From contig JAOLYB010000009.1 of assembly GCA_028343215.1 (NCBI GenBank), forward strand, positions 1-45,937: a stretch of 45,937 nt of DNA. Direction: 5' to 3'. Under the pieces are notes generated by a model that was not told the DNA's origin, ran no database searches, and saw nothing but the letters and a program-made list of their open reading frames with translations. Within the stretch, counting starts at the first letter, position 1. The number at the start of each line of letters is the position of its first letter. The translations under genes were made by a program, and so were the position numbers. This DNA comes from Candidatus Nitrosopelagicus sp. Its GTDB lineage: Archaea; Thermoproteota; Nitrososphaeria; Nitrososphaerales; Nitrosopumilaceae. This document shows, piece after piece, positions 24,765-33,851 of this stretch.

Positions 24765-24917
24765 CTAGAGTTGTTCATCATCAATCTCTTCAAATGCATC
24801 TAAAAATTGGTTACATGTACAATCGGGGATTTGACAAGATCCTCTTCTTAACATTGACTCCGATGATGTGGTGGTTTTATGAATTTCATCAGTATGATGA
24901 CACCGTCTACAAATCAT
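24765..24917 (-). CDS. Cys/His-rich small protein (50 aa)
   Basis: ATG at 24917 to TAG at 24765. The protein starts MICRRCHH and later contains RGSCQIPDCTC, giving two Cys clusters that could bind zinc, and ends with an acidic helix (FEEIDDEQL). The reading frame is free of stops across clear Cys/His patterning, which supports a real gene. Possible metal-binding regulator; no family known to me. It lies between the coiled-coil gene and the dehydrogenase on the same strand. Confidence 0.65.
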   Translation of the reverse strand: MICRRCHHTDEIHKTTTSSESMLRRGSCQIPDCTCNQFLDAFEEIDDEQL

Positions 24918-24941
24918 GTTTGTAACAAAATTCCTAGTAAT

Positions 24942-25979
24942 TTAAGGAATTAGAACTGCACGCGCTTGTATATTTGAATTTTTTAACCTCTCAAGTACTT
25001 CATTTGCATGTTCTAATGGAAATGATTCAGTAACAACCTTAAAATTATTTTTTTGTGCAATCTCAATTACTTTTTCCATGTCTTTCATAGAACCAATCAG
25101 TGTTCCTCTTACTGTTTTTTCCTCAAACGCTAAGAAATTTGGAATTTTACCTACTGTAGCAATTATTACAGTTCCTCCTTTTTTCACTGATTTTATGGCG
25201 GTGTCTGTTACAATATCTGATGGTGCAAATACAATTGCCGCATCAAATAATCCATAATCATTCTTAACTTTATTCAAAAATTCATCTTGGGATTCTGTAA
25301 ATTGGAATGTTTTTTCTGCACCCAGATTTTCTGCAACATTTAGGTGCTCTTTCTTTCTTGATACGCCAGTTACTTCACATCCCTCTACTTTGGCAAATTG
25401 TATTGCCATATGTCCTACTCCACCAATTCCATAAATTGCAATTTTTTTATTTTTTTCAGGTTCTGCTGCTTTGACTGCTTTGTATGCAGTTATTCCCGGG
25501 CAAAATAGTGGTGCTGCATATTCTGATGACATACTTTCTGGAACTTTTGTCAGAAAGTTTTCTGACGCATTAATAAATTCTGTATAACCTCCGCGTAATG
25601 TCTCGCCTGTTATTTCATTATCTTCGCAAAGGTATTCTTTTCCTTCATCACAATACCTACAATTCATACATGATTTCAAAAGTGGTGTTATTCCAACTCT
25701 ATCTCCAATTCTAAATTTTGTAACTTTATCTCCAATTTCAATAATTTTTCCAACCACTTCATGTCCTGGTACTGTTGGGAATGATGGAGGAATTCCAATC
25801 TCTTGCCAATCTCCTTCTATTCCGTGTAGTTGAGAATGACATACTCCACATGCTTCGATTTTGATTAAAACTTCATCAGGATTATCTATTGTATGTCTTT
25901 CAATATTTGTTAATTTTAATGGCTTGTCTTCGATTTTCTTACATTCTGAAAGAACCATTGCACGCATCATTTCTGTCAT
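24942..25979 (-). CDS. Zinc-dependent alcohol dehydrogenase
   Basis: 345 aa from ATG at 25979. Medium-chain dehydrogenase with catalytic zinc ligands Cys in EACGVCHSQLHG and His in PGHEVVGKI, and four structural zinc cysteines in SCMNCRYCDEG and YLCED. The Rossmann motif is IYGIGGVGHMA. The layout fits AdhA-type alcohol or aldehyde reductases. The frame also opens at 26003, but the start at 25979 lies 28 nt from the TTTATTTTTA element shared with the divergent gene. Confidence 0.92.
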   Translation of the reverse strand: MTEMMRAMVLSECKKIEDKPLKLTNIERHTIDNPDEVLIKIEACGVCHSQLHGIEGDWQEIGIPPSFPTVPGHEVVGKIIEIGDKVTKFRIGDRVGITPLLKSCMNCRYCDEGKEYLCEDNEITGETLRGGYTEFINASENFLTKVPESMSSEYAAPLFCPGITAYKAVKAAEPEKNKKIAIYGIGGVGHMAIQFAKVEGCEVTGVSRKKEHLNVAENLGAEKTFQFTESQDEFLNKVKNDYGLFDAAIVFAPSDIVTDTAIKSVKKGGTVIIATVGKIPNFLAFEEKTVRGTLIGSMKDMEKVIEIAQKNNFKVVTESFPLEHANEVLERLKNSNIQARAVLIP

Positions 25980-26002
25980 AAATGAGCCTAATCTAACACA
26001 CA

Positions 26003-26012
26003 TTTATTTTTA
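26003..26012. promoter_or_regulatory. Shared TATA-like element between divergent genes
   Basis: TTTATTTTTA is centred 28 nt from the ATG at 25979 on the minus strand and 28 nt from the ATG at 26035 on the plus strand. It helped to choose both starts. Confidence 0.35.
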
Positions 26013-26034
26013 GTAGGATGTTCTTATGACAAGT

Positions 26035-26268
26035 ATGGCTGAAATTTTAAAAAAAGATGATTTTCGACGTGTTGAGCTGTTAAATTTAGTAACTAAAAAT
26101 GGTAGTTTCAAAAATCTAAGTGATGATCAGCTTATTCTGTTAGACAAATTATTAAAAAAGAAAGACTACAGTAACGAAAAAAAGGCAGAAAAATCAAAGC
26201 AAAAACTACTAAAACAGATTAACATAGAAATTTACAAACGTAATGATACTGCAATCTGGAAAATCTAG
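26035..26268 (+). CDS. Small charged protein, unknown
   Basis: 77 aa from ATG at 26035 (an ATG at 26026 is also in frame). Lys-rich helices (DDFRRVELLNLVTK, LILLDKLLKKKDY, KQKLLKQINIEIYKR) without Cys or membrane span. No family recognised. It precedes the YyaL-type gene by 36 nt. Confidence 0.65.
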   Translation: MAEILKKDDFRRVELLNLVTKNGSFKNLSDDQLILLDKLLKKKDYSNEKKAEKSKQKLLKQINIEIYKRNDTAIWKI

Positions 26269-26304
26269 AATACCTACAAATAATCAATACTTTGAATTAT
26301 CATC

Positions 26305-28329
26305 ATGCCGAATAATCTATCTAAAGAAACAAGTCCATATTTACTTCAACACAAAGATAATCCTGTTGAATGGTACTCTTGGAATAATGAATCATTAAAA
26401 AAAGCAAAAGATGAAAATAAACCTATTTTTCTATCTGTTGGTTACAGCTCTTGTCATTGGTGTCATGTTATGGCTCATGAGTCATTTGAAAATGATGATG
26501 TGGCCAAAATTATGAATGAAAATTTTATTAATATCAAAGTTGACCGCGAAGAACGACCCGACTTGGATGACATTTATCAAAAAATATGTCAAATGTCGAC
26601 TGGTCAAGGTGGATGGCCACTAAGTGTATTCTTGACGCCTGAACAAAAACCATTTTACGTTGGAACCTATTTTCCGGTTCTTGATTCCTATGGCAGACCT
26701 GGTTTTGGTAGCTTATGTAGACAGTTAGCACAAGCATGGAAAGAAAAACCAAAAGATGTTGGTACTTCCGCTGAACAATTTATGTCAAATCTTACTAAAC
26801 TGGAACGAGTTTCTGATGGTGGAGAAATTGAAAAATCTATTTTGGATGAGGCTGCAGTTAATCTTTTACAGGTTGCGGATACTAACTATGGTGGATTTGG
26901 TCAAGCACCTAAATTTCCAAACGCTGCAAATCTTTCTTTCATGTTTAGATACTCTAAACTTTCGGGAATCACAAAATTTCAAGAGTTTGCGTTAATGACA
27001 TTGAAGAAAATGGCTAAGGGTGGAATCTTTGATCAGATTGGTGGTGGATTTCATAGATATTCAACTGATGGACGATGGCTTGTACCTCATTTTGAAAAAA
27101 TGTTGTATGACAATGCACTTTTACCTCCTGTCTATGCTGAAGCGTATCAAATTACAAAAGATCCATTCTACCTTGGGGTTGTCACAAAAACTCTTGATTA
27201 TGTAATACGTGAAATGACATCTACTTCAGGTTTATTTTATTCTGCTCAAGATGCAGATACCAATGGAGAAGAAGGACAAACTTTTGTTTGGAAAAAACGT
27301 GAAATTGAAAACATCTTAGGTGATGATTCTGAAATATTTTGTATTTATTATGATGTTACTGATGGTGGAAACTTTGAAGGAAATACAATTCTGGCAAATA
27401 ATATCAATATCTCTTCTCTTTCATTCAAATTTAATAAAACTGAAGATGAAATTACTGAACTTTTGAAACGTTCGTCAAAAAAACTACTTGATGTAAGAGA
27501 TAAACGAGATCAACCTGGAACTGACGATAAGATTATTACGTCATGGAACTCTATGATGATTTCAGCATTTGCTAAAGGTTATAGAATTTCGGGAAATGAA
27601 AAATATCTTAATGCTGCCACAAATGCAGCCAAATATTTTTCAGAACAATTCTCTAAACATGGATTTATGCATAGAACCTTCAAAAACGATGTTCCAAAAT
27701 TAAATGGATATTTGGACGATTATGCATATCTTGTAAATTCGCTTGTTGATGTTTTTGAGATAACATCTAATGCACATTTTCTTGATATGGCTCAAAAAAT
27801 TGCAAATTATATGATAGAACACTTTTGGAATGAAACTGAAAAATCATTTTACTTTACAGCTGATACACATGAATCTTTGATAGTTCGTCCAAAAAATTAT
27901 TATGATTTATCTGTTCCATCTGGAAATTCAGTTGCTGCAAATGCATTACTAAAACTCCACCATCTTGTAAATGATGAAAGATTTCTTAAAATATCTAAAC
28001 AAATTTTGGAATTAAATGGTACCTCTGCTGCAGAAAATCCATTTGCGTTTGGATATTTGCTTAATGTAATGAATCTATATCTAAAACATCCTACAGAAAT
28101 TACAATAATTAATTCTGAAAACTCTGAAATTGTAAATTCTTTGTATAAGAAATTCATACCTGAAGGAATTATAATTCAAATTAAAGATGAAGAAAATTTA
28201 AAATTATTATCTAAATATCCATTTTTTGAAGGAAAAGAATTCTCGGATAAAACAAATGTAACTATTTGTAAAAACTTCACTTGCTCTTTACCGTTATCTG
28301 AATTATCTAAAATAGAAGAAAATCTCTAA
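26305..28329 (+). CDS. YyaL/SSP411-type thioredoxin-domain protein (DUF255)
   Basis: 674 aa. The N-terminal thioredoxin-like domain starts [19 protein letters not shown] and has the redox-like [15 protein letters not shown] six-hairpin glycosidase-like helical domain follows ([40 protein letters not shown]). The family is widespread (human SPATA20), but its substrate is not established. Length is normal. Its TAA overlaps the TAG of the opposite gene by 4 nt. Confidence 0.94.
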   Translation: MPNNLSKETSPYLLQHKDNPVEWYSWNNESLKKAKDENKPIFLSVGYSSCHWCHVMAHESFENDDVAKIMNENFINIKVDREERPDLDDIYQKICQMSTGQGGWPLSVFLTPEQKPFYVGTYFPVLDSYGRPGFGSLCRQLAQAWKEKPKDVGTSAEQFMSNLTKLERVSDGGEIEKSILDEAAVNLLQVADTNYGGFGQAPKFPNAANLSFMFRYSKLSGITKFQEFALMTLKKMAKGGIFDQIGGGFHRYSTDGRWLVPHFEKMLYDNALLPPVYAEAYQITKDPFYLGVVTKTLDYVIREMTSTSGLFYSAQDADTNGEEGQTFVWKKREIENILGDDSEIFCIYYDVTDGGNFEGNTILANNINISSLSFKFNKTEDEITELLKRSSKKLLDVRDKRDQPGTDDKIITSWNSMMISAFAKGYRISGNEKYLNAATNAAKYFSEQFSKHGFMHRTFKNDVPKLNGYLDDYAYLVNSLVDVFEITSNAHFLDMAQKIANYMIEHFWNETEKSFYFTADTHESLIVRPKNYYDLSVPSGNSVAANALLKLHHLVNDERFLKISKQILELNGTSAAENPFAFGYLLNVMNLYLKHPTEITIINSENSEIVNSLYKKFIPEGIIIQIKDEENLKLLSKYPFFEGKEFSDKTNVTICKNFTCSLPLSELSKIEENL

Positions 28330-28646
28330 ATTCTTTGTATATCTATTCTTAAAACTTGTCCAACTTGTGGTCTACCAAGTTTTTCATATCTATTTTTTGG
28401 CATAGTAATTGAGATATTTGTCTGTGCATAACTCTTCATTTTGATAGTTGGCTGTGCTTGTAGCATTGCTTCAAGTAATGGCATGACTTGTTCTTTTGTA
28501 TCTTGATCAAGTTTCTTTGAAACGTTTTCCATAATCAATTGTTTTTGTGAAATTGGTTCTGTTTGAACATCTTCTGCAAGTGCTATTTGAATTGCTTGAC
28601 CATTATCAACAATTTGCTGAATCTTATATCCAATTATTTCTGACAT
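28326..28646 (-). CDS. Hypothetical protein
   Basis: 106 aa from ATG at 28646; earlier ATGs at 28652 and 28658 are in frame, but 28646 is better placed (24 nt) behind an AATAAAT element. Alpha/beta sequence beginning [17 protein letters not shown], with a Gln/Met-rich centre ([11 protein letters not shown]) and ending [12 protein letters not shown]. No membrane span or known motif. Confidence 0.65.
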   Translation of the reverse strand: MSEIIGYKIQQIVDNGQAIQIALAEDVQTEPISQKQLIMENVSKKLDQDTKEQVMPLLEAMLQAQPTIKMKSYAQTNISITMPKNRYEKLGRPQVGQVLRIDIQRI

Positions 28647-28679
28647 AATCATCGTCATTCTGTTTGGATTTATTCCTAC

Positions 28680-28964
28680 CTATAGCTTCTTTTGGTCTAA
28701 CGCCTTGGTTATTTTTTCAATATTGTCTCTCACAAATTCATGAAATTCTTGTATATCGTCTAATCTAACTTCTAATTGTTGATTTGAGTATGTCTGTAAA
28801 AATGCTGAATACACTGTACCGACTATTACTCCAAAGGCTATCTCTCTTTTAGAGTTGGAAAATTTACTGTATTCGTTTGCAAATTGATTATAGGAATCAG
28901 CCTGGTCGATGTAGTATTGTAATAACCCCTCTAGAAATTTTTTATTCTCATCTGAAATTGCCAT
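28680..28964 (-). CDS. Hypothetical helical protein
   Basis: 94 aa, mostly helix. Tyr/Asn/Gln-rich start (LLQYYIDQADSYNQFANEYSKF), a mildly hydrophobic centre (IAFGVIVGTVYSAFL) too polar for a certain membrane span, and a charged end. It may be in one unit with the gene at 28326. No family recognised. Confidence 0.6.
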   Translation of the reverse strand: MAISDENKKFLEGLLQYYIDQADSYNQFANEYSKFSNSKREIAFGVIVGTVYSAFLQTYSNQQLEVRLDDIQEFHEFVRDNIEKITKALDQKKL

Positions 28965-28996
28965 TTAACATTCTTGTTTGTGTGTATGTATAAGAA

Positions 28997-29761
28997 TTAT
29001 TGTCGAGCTAAAATCTTTGAGCATCTGCCAAGGGCATTAGTGATTCTTTCAGGGTTTCTTGAAAAAATCACATATGATGATACTGAAATTATTAATAGTG
29101 CACTTGAACCTAATGGAAATTCTGGAACTGCTGCGTACTCATCTGACTCTGCAATTATGGTATAATCTGCAACATTCATTGATTGATTCTTCTCATAAAT
29201 TGGAACTAAAAAGTGACTTTCTTCACCGGCTCTCAGAAAATCTGGCTGTGTTTGAATTTTTGAAACTGTCAATACTTTTCCATCTCTGTCATATAACGTT
29301 GCAACAACGTTTATCATGTTGGCAGTAATCTCACCGTTGTTTTCAACAGTGCCTGAAATTATTAAATTATTTAATTGGTCTCTCTTCATTTCTGATGAAA
29401 CAATTTCAATTACTTGATTCTTTGGTGCTGCAAGTTTGTATTCAAACCCCAAATCATAATCTGAAACACCATTCATTTTTTTTTCATTTGTAATAATGTC
29501 AAAACTACCTTTCATTCCTGGCATTATTATATTTGACATAACTTTTCCATCTATTATGTCTAGTACTTTTCCATTTTCATCAATTAGTGTAGCTATGATT
29601 TTTATTTTATTCACTGGTGATTTTGAATCATTTTTAATTTCACCTACAATGTGCATTATACCGTCATTTCCAATGTATATTTGATCATTCTCGACTACTA
29701 TCTCACCAAAAGCTGGTTGCACCAAAAATAATAATGGAATTAAAAATACTAATTTTTTCAT
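28997..29761 (-). CDS. Exported protein with FxLYD-like domains and PEFP C-terminal sorting-type tail
   Basis: 254 aa. A signal peptide (MKKLVFLIPLLFLVQPAFG) is followed by two similar beta domains (about 22-110 and 115-205) with phrases such as IVGEIKNDSKSPVNKIKIIATL and IISGTVENNGEITANMINVVATL-like repeats, typical of FxLYD/DUF3426 surface modules. The C-terminus has PEFP (213-216), a hydrophobic helix and basic residues, the layout of thaumarchaeal PEF-type sorting signals. The tail beyond the helix is about 20 residues, longer than usual. It is a candidate substrate for the archaeosortase at 36152. Confidence 0.8.
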   Translation of the reverse strand: MKKLVFLIPLLFLVQPAFGEIVVENDQIYIGNDGIMHIVGEIKNDSKSPVNKIKIIATLIDENGKVLDIIDGKVMSNIIMPGMKGSFDIITNEKKMNGVSDYDLGFEYKLAAPKNQVIEIVSSEMKRDQLNNLIISGTVENNGEITANMINVVATLYDRDGKVLTVSKIQTQPDFLRAGEESHFLVPIYEKNQSMNVADYTIIAESDEYAAVPEFPLGSSALLIISVSSYVIFSRNPERITNALGRCSKILARQ

Positions 29762-29792
29762 AAAAATACTATTATTTTAAACGCTTAAAGAT

Positions 29793-30299
29793 TTACTGTT
29801 CTATTCCTGATTTTGCATCATTAAATGATTTTAATCCTGCTTGTTCTGCTTCAAATGACAATTGTGTTAATTCTTGAGATCTGATTAATTCGAGTTCATC
29901 TCCATTTTTAATCCAACCTAAACGATGCTCATGTGATTCAATCTGATACTCTAAAGATAATTTTAGTAGTTTTACTGATCTTGAGAAGGCATCTGGTGGT
30001 TGTAATTCATCGTATTTGTCTAATAATTTGTTGAATGTTTCAATATGTCTTTCTCCAATTCTAATCATTTCTTCATCAGATATTGCATTCTCATTCCATT
30101 TTGCTATGCTTGAAATGAACAGTCCTTGCTCATTTTGGATTTCTTCTTGAAGTGATTGAATTTCATTTCCAAATGCAAATCCACGAATTTTTGCCTGATC
30201 TGCAGAATAAAAGTAAAAGACAACAATTCCTATTATGATTGCACCTATTACGATGATTGGGAATTTACTTTTGGATTTTTTTGCTTTACGTTTTTTCAA
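29793..30299 (-). CDS. Single-anchor membrane protein, unknown
   Basis: 168 aa. A strongly basic start (MKKRKAKKSKSKF) is followed by one membrane helix (14-31) and a helical domain rich in Glu/Gln that contains IGERHIETFNKLLDKYDEL and LSLEYQIESHEHRL. The topology is N-in with the domain outside. No family recognised. It ends the run of minus-strand genes starting at the RAM-domain gene. Confidence 0.7.
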   Translation of the reverse strand: MKKRKAKKSKSKFPIIVIGAIIIGIVVFYFYSADQAKIRGFAFGNEIQSLQEEIQNEQGLFISSIAKWNENAISDEEMIRIGERHIETFNKLLDKYDELQPPDAFSRSVKLLKLSLEYQIESHEHRLGWIKNGDELELIRSQELTQLSFEAEQAGLKSFNDAKSGIEQ

Positions 30300-30301
30300 T
30301 A

Positions 30302-30592
30302 TTAGTCGATATATTTTCCTGCTTCATCTGATTTTAATTCAATATTAAGTTCTGTTCCACTGATAAAAGATTCCCCTCTGACGGTTCTAATTCTTGCAAT
30401 AACTAGTTCATGTGGCCAAATTTCTACTACCACCTGACCGACTTCTGGACTATCTGGGGCATCAACTATTTTGATATCTTCTTTTTTAATGCCATACTCC
30501 TGCAATTTTTTTAAACTGTGTTCTATTAGTGGTTCTGGGTCATTGTGACTTAGTGCCCACACTGTTCCAGAATATTCAATTTGCTGCAACAC
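30302..30592 (-). CDS. Hypothetical protein
   Basis: 96 aa soluble alpha/beta sequence with GTVWALSHNDPEPLIEH, IKIVDAPDSPEVGQ and VVEIWPHELVIARIR. The stop is two bases before the following gene's start, so the two are coupled. No family recognised. Confidence 0.65.
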   Translation of the reverse strand: MLQQIEYSGTVWALSHNDPEPLIEHSLKKLQEYGIKKEDIKIVDAPDSPEVGQVVVEIWPHELVIARIRTVRGESFISGTELNIELKSDEAGKYID

Positions 30593-30619
30593 AGTTTCAC
30601 TTTTTTTTTCGTATAAGTG

Positions 30620-30856
30620 TCATTCGCCTTTAATGACATTTAGTGTCATTGTACTTACGACTCTTGATAATTGTCTAATTCTCAATGAAACTGTTTTTTC
30701 AAAATCTTCTTGTGTCTCTGCATGAATTTCTGCTATTATATCGTATGCACCAAATGTAACATATGCATTTTTTATCTCAGACACTTGTTGTAATTCTTCT
30801 AAAATATACTCTTCAGCACCTAAATCACAATTTAATAAAACGAATCCGATATGCAT
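30620..30856 (-). CDS. Stand-alone Lrp/AsnC ligand-binding (RAM) domain protein
   Basis: 78 aa. It consists only of the RAM domain: GFVLLNCDLGAEEYILEEL, a strand with AYVTFGAYDIIAEI and SRVVSTMTLNVI, with no DNA-binding helix-turn-helix. Such proteins form oligomers that bind amino acids or modulate full Lrp regulators. It lies upstream of small unknown genes and downstream of the helicase on the same strand. Confidence 0.88.
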   Translation of the reverse strand: MHIGFVLLNCDLGAEEYILEELQQVSEIKNAYVTFGAYDIIAEIHAETQEDFEKTVSLRIRQLSRVVSTMTLNVIKGE

Positions 30857-30901
30857 TTTTTCTTACACTTTTCTAACTAATCCTTCTCTTTAAGTGTTAA
30901 A

Positions 30902-32257
30902 CTACCACTTCTTCTTTGTATCTCGACTTTGTCTTCCATATGATGAACGTCCACTACTTCTTCTTTTGTATTGATCCCTTGCAGGTCCATCTCTACTACG
31001 TCCACCACCATAACTTGATCTTCCACCGCCACCATAACTTGGTCTACTTCTGCCACCATAACTTGGTCTACGTCCATATCCTGAACGCATTGGCTGTGCA
31101 ACACGTCTTCCTACATCACGTTTCAATGGATCTGGAATGTGAACCTCAATTCCCATTGTTTTATTTAGATCAGTCAAGTCTGATTTAATTTGTTTTTTAA
31201 TAAATTTCCAATCTGCAATTGATGAATATGATACTAGTGTAATTGCTCTTCCTTTAGCTCCTGCTCTTGCTGTACGTCCAATTCTATGGAAATAGACCAT
31301 GTCTTGATTTGGAACATCATAGTTTACTACTAAGCCTACCCTTGGAACATCTATTCCTCTCGCTGCAACATCTGTTGCAACCAATATGTCTGCTTGATTC
31401 TTTCTAAATTTCATCATTGAATATTCTCGTTTATTTTGTGACATATCTCCTTCAATTGCAACTACTTTGTATCTAGATTTTTGTAAATCTCTTGCAACAT
31501 TTCTTGTTCTAATTTTTGTTGAACAGAATACTATGACTTGACCTCTATTTTGATTAATAAAATCTGTAAGGTATTTGTGCTTCTCTCTATCTTTGATTAC
31601 TAAAAATGACTGATCGATTCCTTCTCCACTTAAATCATCTGAATCAATTAGAATATTTTTTGGATTGTTTAGATACTTGTCCGAAAGTCTAAGAATTTCT
31701 GGCGGCATTGTTGCTGAAAATAACGATGTAATTCTATTTCCTGGAACTTTTTGTAAGACGTATTCTATGTCTTCAATGAATCCCATGTCCAGCATTACAT
31801 CTGCTTCATCTAATACAACATGTTTGATATCATTAGTTCTGATTGAACCATTATCCAAATGATCAATCAATCTTCCAGGTGTTGCAACTACTATCTCTGG
31901 TTTTCTACGTAGTGCGTCTAATTGAATTCCAATTCCTTGTCCTCCATAAACTGTTACTACTTTGATTTTAGTATATTTTCCAACTTTTTTTATCTCTTCG
32001 GTAATCTGCATTGCTAATTCTCTTGTTGGTGCAATGACTAGTCCTTGGATTCCTCCTCCATGGATGATGTTTTGCAGCATTGGTATTCCAAATGTGGCTG
32101 TCTTTCCTGTTCCTGTATGTGCTTGGCCAATTACATCATTTCCTTGTAAAAGCTCAGGAATTGCCTGTGCTTGTATTGGAAAAGGTTTTGTAAATCCGAG
32201 CTCCTTGATGGATCTCATTATGTCTTCATTTATTTTTAATTCGTCAAATGTGTTCAT
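30902..32257 (-). CDS. DEAD-box RNA helicase with RG/YGG-rich tail
   Basis: 451 aa. All core motifs are present: Q motif with FPIQAQAIPE, AHTGTGKTA, PTRELAMQ, VLDEADVMLD, SATMP, the ATDVAARGIDVP region and HRIGRTARAG. The last 60 residues are a low-complexity Arg/Gly/Ser/Tyr tail (RRPSYGGRSRPSYGG and similar), as in cold-adapted bacterial and archaeal RNA helicases, which strengthens RNA binding. Likely role: RNA remodelling, ribosome assembly or decay. Confidence 0.95.
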   Translation of the reverse strand: MNTFDELKINEDIMRSIKELGFTKPFPIQAQAIPELLQGNDVIGQAHTGTGKTATFGIPMLQNIIHGGGIQGLVIAPTRELAMQITEEIKKVGKYTKIKVVTVYGGQGIGIQLDALRRKPEIVVATPGRLIDHLDNGSIRTNDIKHVVLDEADVMLDMGFIEDIEYVLQKVPGNRITSLFSATMPPEILRLSDKYLNNPKNILIDSDDLSGEGIDQSFLVIKDREKHKYLTDFINQNRGQVIVFCSTKIRTRNVARDLQKSRYKVVAIEGDMSQNKREYSMMKFRKNQADILVATDVAARGIDVPRVGLVVNYDVPNQDMVYFHRIGRTARAGAKGRAITLVSYSSIADWKFIKKQIKSDLTDLNKTMGIEVHIPDPLKRDVGRRVAQPMRSGYGRRPSYGGRSRPSYGGGGRSSYGGGRSRDGPARDQYKRRSSGRSSYGRQSRDTKKKW

Positions 32258-32433
32258 TTTTTTTCTGTCTAAAGCAATGACAGAGAAAGCGAACCTAATC
32301 CATCATTATTTCTATTCTCACTCGATTCGATCGTCTAATAAACCCATGCTTAGAATTAATTGATTCCTATGGTGAATAGTGTAATTGTAAAATCTGTCAA
32401 ATTGTTTATAACCTATTTTTGATTGATGAGCAT
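32258..32433. other. Intergenic stretch between helicase and small CxxC gene
   Basis: Part of a 356-nt region without a large gene. A 28-codon frame (start 32278) is present but has no distinctive feature. I see a TATA element TTTATA at 32405-32410 for the next small gene and nothing else I can support. Confidence 0.5.
32405..32410 (+). promoter_or_regulatory. TATA box of the 41-aa CxxC gene
   Basis: TTTATA is centred 27 nt before the ATG at 32434, the leaderless distance seen elsewhere in this window. Confidence 0.5.
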
Positions 32434-32559
32434 ATGGATGAAAAAAAGCAAAATGATATGGATGAACAAATTGAGGCTGAAAACTCTGAAGTCTCCTGTA
32501 GCTCTTGCCCTATTGATTCTGTTGCCCAAAAAATCATGAGTTTGTTTAGGCGTAAATAA
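32434..32559 (+). CDS. Small acidic protein with SCSSCP motif (41 aa)
   Basis: ATG at 32434 to TAA at 32557-32559. The acidic N-terminus (MDEKKQNDMDEQIEAE) is followed by VSCSSCPIDS and a basic amphipathic end (IMSLFRRK). One CxxC could bind metal or a cluster, or form a disulfide. The TATA box at leaderless distance and the acid-to-basic layout support a real gene. It lies 54 nt before the DsbA-like gene, on the same strand. Function unknown. Confidence 0.55.
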   Translation: MDEKKQNDMDEQIEAENSEVSCSSCPIDSVAQKIMSLFRRK

Positions 32560-32613
32560 CATCATCTTAGAGGCAATGCAAGGTTTTTTAATTAATTTTC
32601 TTTCTTAAAACTT

Positions 32614-33294
32614 ATGGTGGATACAAAGAAAATTGCAGTTGCTGGTGCAGCTGTAGTATTAGTTGCAATACTTGTAACGTTTGCCACATCATACATGTCT
32701 GACTTTGACACTCCTCGGACTTCCACTACTGAAGGTGAATTTCAAAAACTCGAACTAAAACAAGCACCTGTATTAGGTTCTAAAACTGCAACTGTTGCAA
32801 TTATCGAAGTTGGTGATTACCAATGTCATATGTGTAAACTTTGGTTTGAAGAAACTCGACCACAAATTATTGAAAATTATATTAACACTGGAAAAGCAAA
32901 TCTTGTTTTTGTTGATATGCCATTTCTAGGTAGTGATTCAATTCCTGCTTCTGAAGCAACATATTGTGCAGATGATCAAGGAAAATATTGGGAATATCAC
33001 TCAATGCTTTTCACATACCAAGAAGATGAAATAGATGGTGGTTGGGCCAGTGCTACTCGATTACAAGCTTTTGCATTTAACTTAGGTTTGGATATTGAAC
33101 AGTTTGATAAATGTATGACTACTGATGATCATTTTGCTAGAGTTAATTATAACAAACAAGTAGCTGTTACTGAATTTGGAGCAAATAGTACTCCTATGTT
33201 CATGATTGTAAATACAGATAATGGGAAAGCGCAACGAATTGTAGGTGCACATCCATACTCAACATTTGAAGATGTAATTAATTCATTACTCTAA
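32614..33294 (+). CDS. DsbA-like thiol-disulfide oxidoreductase, membrane-anchored
   Basis: 226 aa. N-terminal signal-anchor (7-26) and a thioredoxin/DsbA fold with active site DYQCHMCKLW (C71, C74). The cis-Pro loop reads NSTPMFMIV. Further Cys occur in ATYCADD and DKCMTT, typical of archaeal DsbA/Com1-like proteins. It should catalyse disulfide formation or exchange outside the cell membrane. The next gene starts one base after this stop, so the two are coupled. Confidence 0.92.
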   Translation: MVDTKKIAVAGAAVVLVAILVTFATSYMSDFDTPRTSTTEGEFQKLELKQAPVLGSKTATVAIIEVGDYQCHMCKLWFEETRPQIIENYINTGKANLVFVDMPFLGSDSIPASEATYCADDQGKYWEYHSMLFTYQEDEIDGGWASATRLQAFAFNLGLDIEQFDKCMTTDDHFARVNYNKQVAVTEFGANSTPMFMIVNTDNGKAQRIVGAHPYSTFEDVINSLL

Positions 33295-33295
33295 A

Positions 33296-33772
33296 TTGAA
33301 AAATACTTTTGGAATAATTTACTCAAAACCTTTTTACATTTTAATTGCAATTGGAATTTTTTTCTTTCTTTTTTTACCACTAATTATAGTTTCAGAATTT
33401 TTATTTCTTGAACCATTTTTAGCATTCTCTATATATCCTGAAACGACACTGAGTTTTTCTTTAATTGTAACATTATCATTTCTTTCATCTCTTGCAGTAT
33501 CAATGAATATTTATCGTGTTAAATTAATTAAAGAAACTAAAAAAATAGGTTCGAGTATTGTTGGAACTATTGTTGGGGCATCTGCAGGTGCCTGTTCTTG
33601 TGGACCAATTGCATTTTCAATTATTGCCACATTTGGGACAGCTGGAAGTATTGTAAGCTCATTTCTAACAATTTATGAAATTCCAATTCGCTTAACATCT
33701 ATTGGAATTCTTGGAATCGTAATTTTTGTCACTTCAAAGTCTCTTTCACGTGAGTGTAAAGTGAAATTCTAA
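33296..33772 (+). CDS. Four-span membrane protein with CxC motif, partner of DsbA-like protein
   Basis: 158 aa, TTG start one base after the dsbA-like stop. Four hydrophobic spans: about 12-35, 50-72, 88-115 (with AGACSCGPIAF, C100 and C102) and 130-148. The CxC lies at or in the third span. Coupling to a DsbA-like gene suggests electron transfer from or to it, like DsbB or VKOR, but these have different Cys layouts. A metal transport role is an alternative. No family recognised with certainty. Confidence 0.75.
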   Translation: MKNTFGIIYSKPFYILIAIGIFFFLFLPLIIVSEFLFLEPFLAFSIYPETTLSFSLIVTLSFLSSLAVSMNIYRVKLIKETKKIGSSIVGTIVGASAGACSCGPIAFSIIATFGTAGSIVSSFLTIYEIPIRLTSIGILGIVIFVTSKSLSRECKVKF

Positions 33773-33851
33773 CCTAGTTCAATTTTGTTAATGTAAAAAG
33801 ACAATTTTTTACAACCCACTAAAATTACTTTCAAAATTGCAATACATTACT

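Noticed and set aside
30877-31104. Low-complexity frame opposite to or shifted in the helicase tail (Val/Asp/Met/Gln-rich)
   Set aside because: It is a shifted reading of the YGG/RG repeats of the helicase tail.
32278-32364. 28-codon frame starting MTEKANLIHHYF
   Set aside because: No promoter at the expected distance, no distinctive composition, and it is the end of a chance frame through the helicase gene.
32424-32500. Second C/D box RNA (TTGATGA followed by CTGA twice)
   Set aside because: The C box lacks the purine start, the spacing does not give 12-nt guides, and the DNA is better explained by the 41-aa frame.
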